Source of the DNA: JASLBX01 sp036374175 | Lineage (GTDB): Bacteria > Actinomycetota > Actinomycetes > Jiangellales > Jiangellaceae | Direction: 5' to 3' | NCBI GenBank assembly: GCA_036374175.1 | Contig: DASUUH010000116.1 | Location: 11,884-75,883, forward strand | DNA length: 64,000 nucleotides | Shown here: piece by piece, positions 61,575 to 64,000 of the stretch | Position numbering within the stretch: position 1 is the first letter of the stretch | Layout of the letters: each line of letters starts with the position of its first letter | The notes under the pieces: model-generated | Told to the model about the DNA's origin: nothing | Databases searched by the model: none | What the model saw: only the letters and a program-made list of their open reading frames with translations | Program-made: the position numbers and the translations under genes

Positions 61575-62677
61575 TGCGGATGCTCCCGATGGATCCGGCC
61601 GGTCGTCTCGGCCAGCGGCCGGCCGGTGCCGCCCCACCGGGCCGAGATGATCTCGGCTGCGATCGAGATCGCCGTCTCTTCCGGCGTCCGAGCGCCGAGA
61701 TCGAGTCCGATCGGGGAGGCGAGGCGCGCGAGCTCCTTGTCCGACAGGCCGCGTTCGGCGAGCCGGGCCAACCTGTCTTCGTGGGTTCGCCGGGACCCCA
61801 TGGCCCCTACGTACGCCGCCGGTGAGCGCAGCGCCACCTCAAGCAGCGGCACGTCGAACTTGGGGTCGTGGGTCAAGACGCAGATGACGGTCCGCTCGTC
61901 CACTGCCGTCTCGGCGAGGAATTCGTGCGGCCACCGTACGATCACCTCGTCAGCGTCCGGGAAGCGGGCCGGCGTCGCGAATATGGGTCGGGCGTCACAA
62001 AGCGTTACGTGATAACCAAGGAACGAGCCCACCCTCGTCACGGCGGCCGCGAAATCTATGGCGCCGAACACCAGCATTCGCGGCGGCGGCGCGAACGACT
62101 GCACGAACACGCTCAGCTCGTCGCCCCTGCGCTCACCATGCGGGCCGTACCGCCGGGTGCCGGTCATGCCCTGGTCGAGCATCCCGCGGGCGTCGTCGGC
62201 CACGGCGTCGTCCAGCCGGTCCGAGCCGAGGGTGCCAAGCCGCCCGTCGGGGCGTATCACCAGATGGGCGCCCAGCCGCCCCGGGCCGGCGATGACCGTG
62301 GCCAACGCGACCGGCCGGTGCGCGGCGATGTCGTCGGCGATGGCGTCCAGCCCAGCCAGTGAGTCGCGGTCGACGACCTCCACGAAGACCTCGATGATGC
62401 CGCCGCACGTGAGCCCGACGGCGAACGCATCGTCGTCGCTCACGCCGTACCGCTCGATACGCGGCGGAGCGCCGCCGAGGATCTCGGTGGCAGCCTCATA
62501 CACCGCGGCCTCGACGCAGCCGCCGGACACGCTCCCGACGGCTTCGCCGCCGGGTCCGACCAGCATGGCCGCACCTACATCGCGCGGCGCCGAACTCCAG
62601 GTCCGCACGACCGTGCCGACCGCGACCCGGTGCCCGTCCCGCCACCACCCCAGAAGCTGGTCAAGTACGTCCCGCAT
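61571..62677 (-). CDS. XdhC family molybdenum cofactor maturation protein
   Basis: This 368-residue XdhC protein has the N-terminal XdhC_CoxI domain (VRTWSSAPRDVGAAMLV, SVSGGCVEAAVYEAA, VGLTCGGIIEVFVE) and a C-terminal Rossmann domain (PPRMLVFGAIDFAAAV, AAYVGAMGSRRTHEDRL, LDLGARTPEETAISIAAEI). It is the standard full-length form without a YHS domain, unlike the copy in the form I operon. It probably binds the molybdenum cofactor and protects its sulfurated form for a hydroxylase. It is coupled to the mocA-like gene by a GTGA overlap. Confidence 0.9.
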   Translation of the reverse strand: MRDVLDQLLGWWRDGHRVAVGTVVRTWSSAPRDVGAAMLVGPGGEAVGSVSGGCVEAAVYEAATEILGGAPPRIERYGVSDDDAFAVGLTCGGIIEVFVEVVDRDSLAGLDAIADDIAAHRPVALATVIAGPGRLGAHLVIRPDGRLGTLGSDRLDDAVADDARGMLDQGMTGTRRYGPHGERRGDELSVFVQSFAPPPRMLVFGAIDFAAAVTRVGSFLGYHVTLCDARPIFATPARFPDADEVIVRWPHEFLAETAVDERTVICVLTHDPKFDVPLLEVALRSPAAYVGAMGSRRTHEDRLARLAERGLSDKELARLASPIGLDLGARTPEETAISIAAEIISARWGGTGRPLAETTGRIHREHPQ

Positions 62678-62717
62678 ACCTCAACGGTACGCCCAGCGGG
62701 TCCGCCCATGGCACTCC

Positions 62718-62774
62718 CCGCTGATCATCGGCACTTTCCGGCTACATAGCACGGAAAGTGCCGATGATCAGCGG
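62718..62774. terminator. 23-bp perfect inverted repeat downstream of hisG
   Basis: The arms at 62718-62740 and 62752-62774 pair perfectly over 23 bases with an 11-base loop, and each contains CTGATCATCG or its complement. It lies 17 bases after the hisG stop on the minus strand and 40 bases before the xdhC start. It is a likely terminator of the his operon. Confidence 0.68.
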
Positions 62775-62790
62775 AGGAGGAGAGGAGAAG

Positions 62791-63642
62791 CTAGAGGCGG
62801 GTGGCGAGGATGTCGGTGACGAGGATGCCGCGGGCGCCGATCTCCCACAGATCGTCCATCACCCGCTGCGCGTCAGCGCGCGGCACCATGGCCCGCACTG
62901 CCACCCATCCCTCACGGTGCAGCGGCGACACCGTCGGGGACTCGATGCCGGGCGTGAGTGCGCAGGCATCGTCGACCCGCTCGGCCCGGATGTCGTAGTC
63001 CATCATCACGTAGCGCCGAGCGGTGAGTACGCCTTGCAGCCGCCGCTCCAGCAGCTCCGTTTGTGGGGACGGCTCCACACCGGCCCGGCCGATCAGAATC
63101 GCCTCTGACCGCAGGATCGGCTCGCCGAAGATCTCCAAACCCGCTTGCTGAAGGGTGGCGCCGGTCTGCACCACGTCCGCGATCACATCCGCCACACCCA
63201 GGCCGATCGCATTCTCGACCGCACCGTCGAGCCGCACCACTTCGGCGTCGACGCCGGCGTCGGCCAGGTACTTGCCGAGGATGCCGGCATAGGACGTCGC
63301 CACGCGCAACCCGGCGACGTCTCCGATCTTGGTCGCCGTGCCGGGCTGGGCCGCGAATCGGAACGTCGAGTGGGCGAAGTCCAGGGCCAGGATCTCCTCA
63401 GCCGGTGCGCCGGAGTCGAGCAACAGGTCGCGGCCGGTGAACCCGACGTCGAGCGTGCCAGAACCGACATAGACGGCGATGTCGCGAGGACGCAGGAAGA
63501 AGAACTCGACGTTGTTGTCCGGATCGCGCAGGCTCAACTCGCGCCCCGGGCCGCGCTGGCGGTATCCCGCCTCGCGCAGCATCTCGGCCGCGGGCTCGGC
63601 GAGTGTTCCCTTGTTGGGGACGGCGATTCGTAACGTCGGCAT
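62791..63642 (-). CDS. hisG: ATP phosphoribosyltransferase (long form)
   Basis: This 283-residue enzyme catalyses the first committed step of histidine synthesis, joining ATP and PRPP. The N-terminus LRIAVPNKGTLAEPAAEML and the PRPP-binding region around DVIADVVQTGATLQQAGL are characteristic. The length and C-terminal regulatory domain (TVSPLHREGWVAVRAMV) show the long, histidine-inhibited form that needs no HisZ. ATG 63642 lies seven bases after hisE, whose TAG stop is part of the TAGGAG ribosome site. Confidence 0.95.
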   Translation of the reverse strand: MPTLRIAVPNKGTLAEPAAEMLREAGYRQRGPGRELSLRDPDNNVEFFFLRPRDIAVYVGSGTLDVGFTGRDLLLDSGAPAEEILALDFAHSTFRFAAQPGTATKIGDVAGLRVATSYAGILGKYLADAGVDAEVVRLDGAVENAIGLGVADVIADVVQTGATLQQAGLEIFGEPILRSEAILIGRAGVEPSPQTELLERRLQGVLTARRYVMMDYDIRAERVDDACALTPGIESPTVSPLHREGWVAVRAMVPRADAQRVMDDLWEIGARGILVTDILATRL

Positions 63643-63648
63643 GGGCTC

Positions 63649-63912
63649 CTACAACTTCGCGTAGACGTCGTCGAGAGTGATTCCGCGGGCGAGCATGAGG
63701 ACCTGGACGTGGTACAGCAACTGGGAGATCTCCTCGGCGGCCCGCTCGGTCGACTCGTGTTCGGCCGCCATCCATGCTTCGGCCGCCTCCTCGACCACCT
63801 TCTTGCCGACCTCGTGCACACCGCGCTGCACGGCGGTCACGGTGCCGGAGTCGCCATCGCCGGCAGCGACCTTGGCGGCCAACTCCGCCCACAGCCCGTC
63901 GAACGTCTTCAC
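63649..63912 (-). CDS. hisE: Phosphoribosyl-ATP diphosphatase
   Basis: This 87-residue enzyme of the MazG-like all-helical fold hydrolyses phosphoribosyl-ATP to phosphoribosyl-AMP, the second step of histidine synthesis. The metal-binding acidic motif is in [19 protein letters not shown], and [18 protein letters not shown] follows. It is a stand-alone HisE, as usual in actinobacteria, where HisI is separate. GTG 63912 is the first start; the frame stays open to the window edge without family match. It is co-transcribed with hisG. Confidence 0.95.
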   Translation of the reverse strand: MKTFDGLWAELAAKVAAGDGDSGTVTAVQRGVHEVGKKVVEEAAEAWMAAEHESTERAAEEISQLLYHVQVLMLARGITLDDVYAKL

Positions 63913-64000
63913 AACCGTCCAGGGTACGGGCCTGCTCGCCGGGTCGCGTAGGTCGCCCAGGTGCCGGACACAGAACAGCTGGGCCCGACCGCGGATCAGG

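Noticed and set aside
63913..64000. Possible partial gene at the right edge
   Set aside because: The minus frame upstream of hisE stays open for about 30 codons, but the sequence is too short to support a gene call.

Overview
The window is high-GC DNA with dense, often overlapping genes (many ATGA and GTGA stop/start overlaps) and frequent GTG starts. It carries actinobacterial signature families: SepH, DUF3093, DUF3159, DUF3710, DUF4193, DUF5998, a GNAT/acyl-CoA-ligase fusion and GAF-ANTAR regulators. It is chromosomal DNA of an actinomycete (class Actinomycetes). The sequence alone does not fix the genus. No rRNA, tRNA, CRISPR array, IS element or phage gene was seen.

Layout. 0-9 kb: the 3' end of one M14-type zinc carboxypeptidase gene and a complete secreted paralogue; a protoporphyrinogen-oxidase-like flavoprotein; an AlkD-type DNA glycosylase; a two-gene fatty-acid beta-oxidation operon (thiolase plus trifunctional-type FadB); a small AraC/VOC pair. 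9-36.9 kb: a conserved housekeeping block with dxs, acnA, an LLM flavin oxidoreductase, a large STAND regulator, a TrmA-type RNA methyltransferase, an APC permease, two TrkA proteins, dut with DUF3710/OB-fold/DUF3159 genes, DUF3093, DUF4193, hemH with an inositol-phosphatase gene, an MFS carrier, sepH, a phosphodiesterase-like gene, DUF5998 and the Pat-like fusion. 36.9-40.6 kb: a topoisomerase IV subunit A gene (parC) interrupted by a 420-residue intein exactly after the catalytic tyrosine.

40.6-54.3 kb is the most distinctive part: two complete molybdenum hydroxylase operons of the CO dehydrogenase family on the minus strand. The upstream one (coxM-coxS-coxL-xdhC-moxR-coxE) encodes a form I enzyme with the active-site loop AYRCSFR, diagnostic of true aerobic CO dehydrogenase. 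The downstream one (coxS-coxL-coxM-coxG) encodes a form II enzyme with AYRGAGR. Between them lie two GAF-ANTAR (RNA-binding antiterminator type) genes and a small gene that looks like a histidine-kinase dimerisation domain without its phospho-acceptor histidine. The XdhC of the form I operon carries an extra C-terminal YHS metal-binding domain. A second XdhC gene, overlapped by a MocA-like nucleotidyltransferase gene, lies at 61-62.7 kb.

54.4-64 kb: a membrane acyltransferase gene divergent from a membrane-attached metallophosphoesterase gene; a 1088-residue STAND regulator with the DNA-binding and BTAD domains at its C-terminus; the mocA/xdhC pair; and hisE-hisG. Several long perfect inverted repeats with a GATCA core mark operon ends.

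Taken together the window suggests an aerobic heterotroph able to use fatty acids and probably to oxidise trace CO as a supplementary energy source. Electrons would go from the form I enzyme to the respiratory chain, with CoxG as possible membrane anchor.
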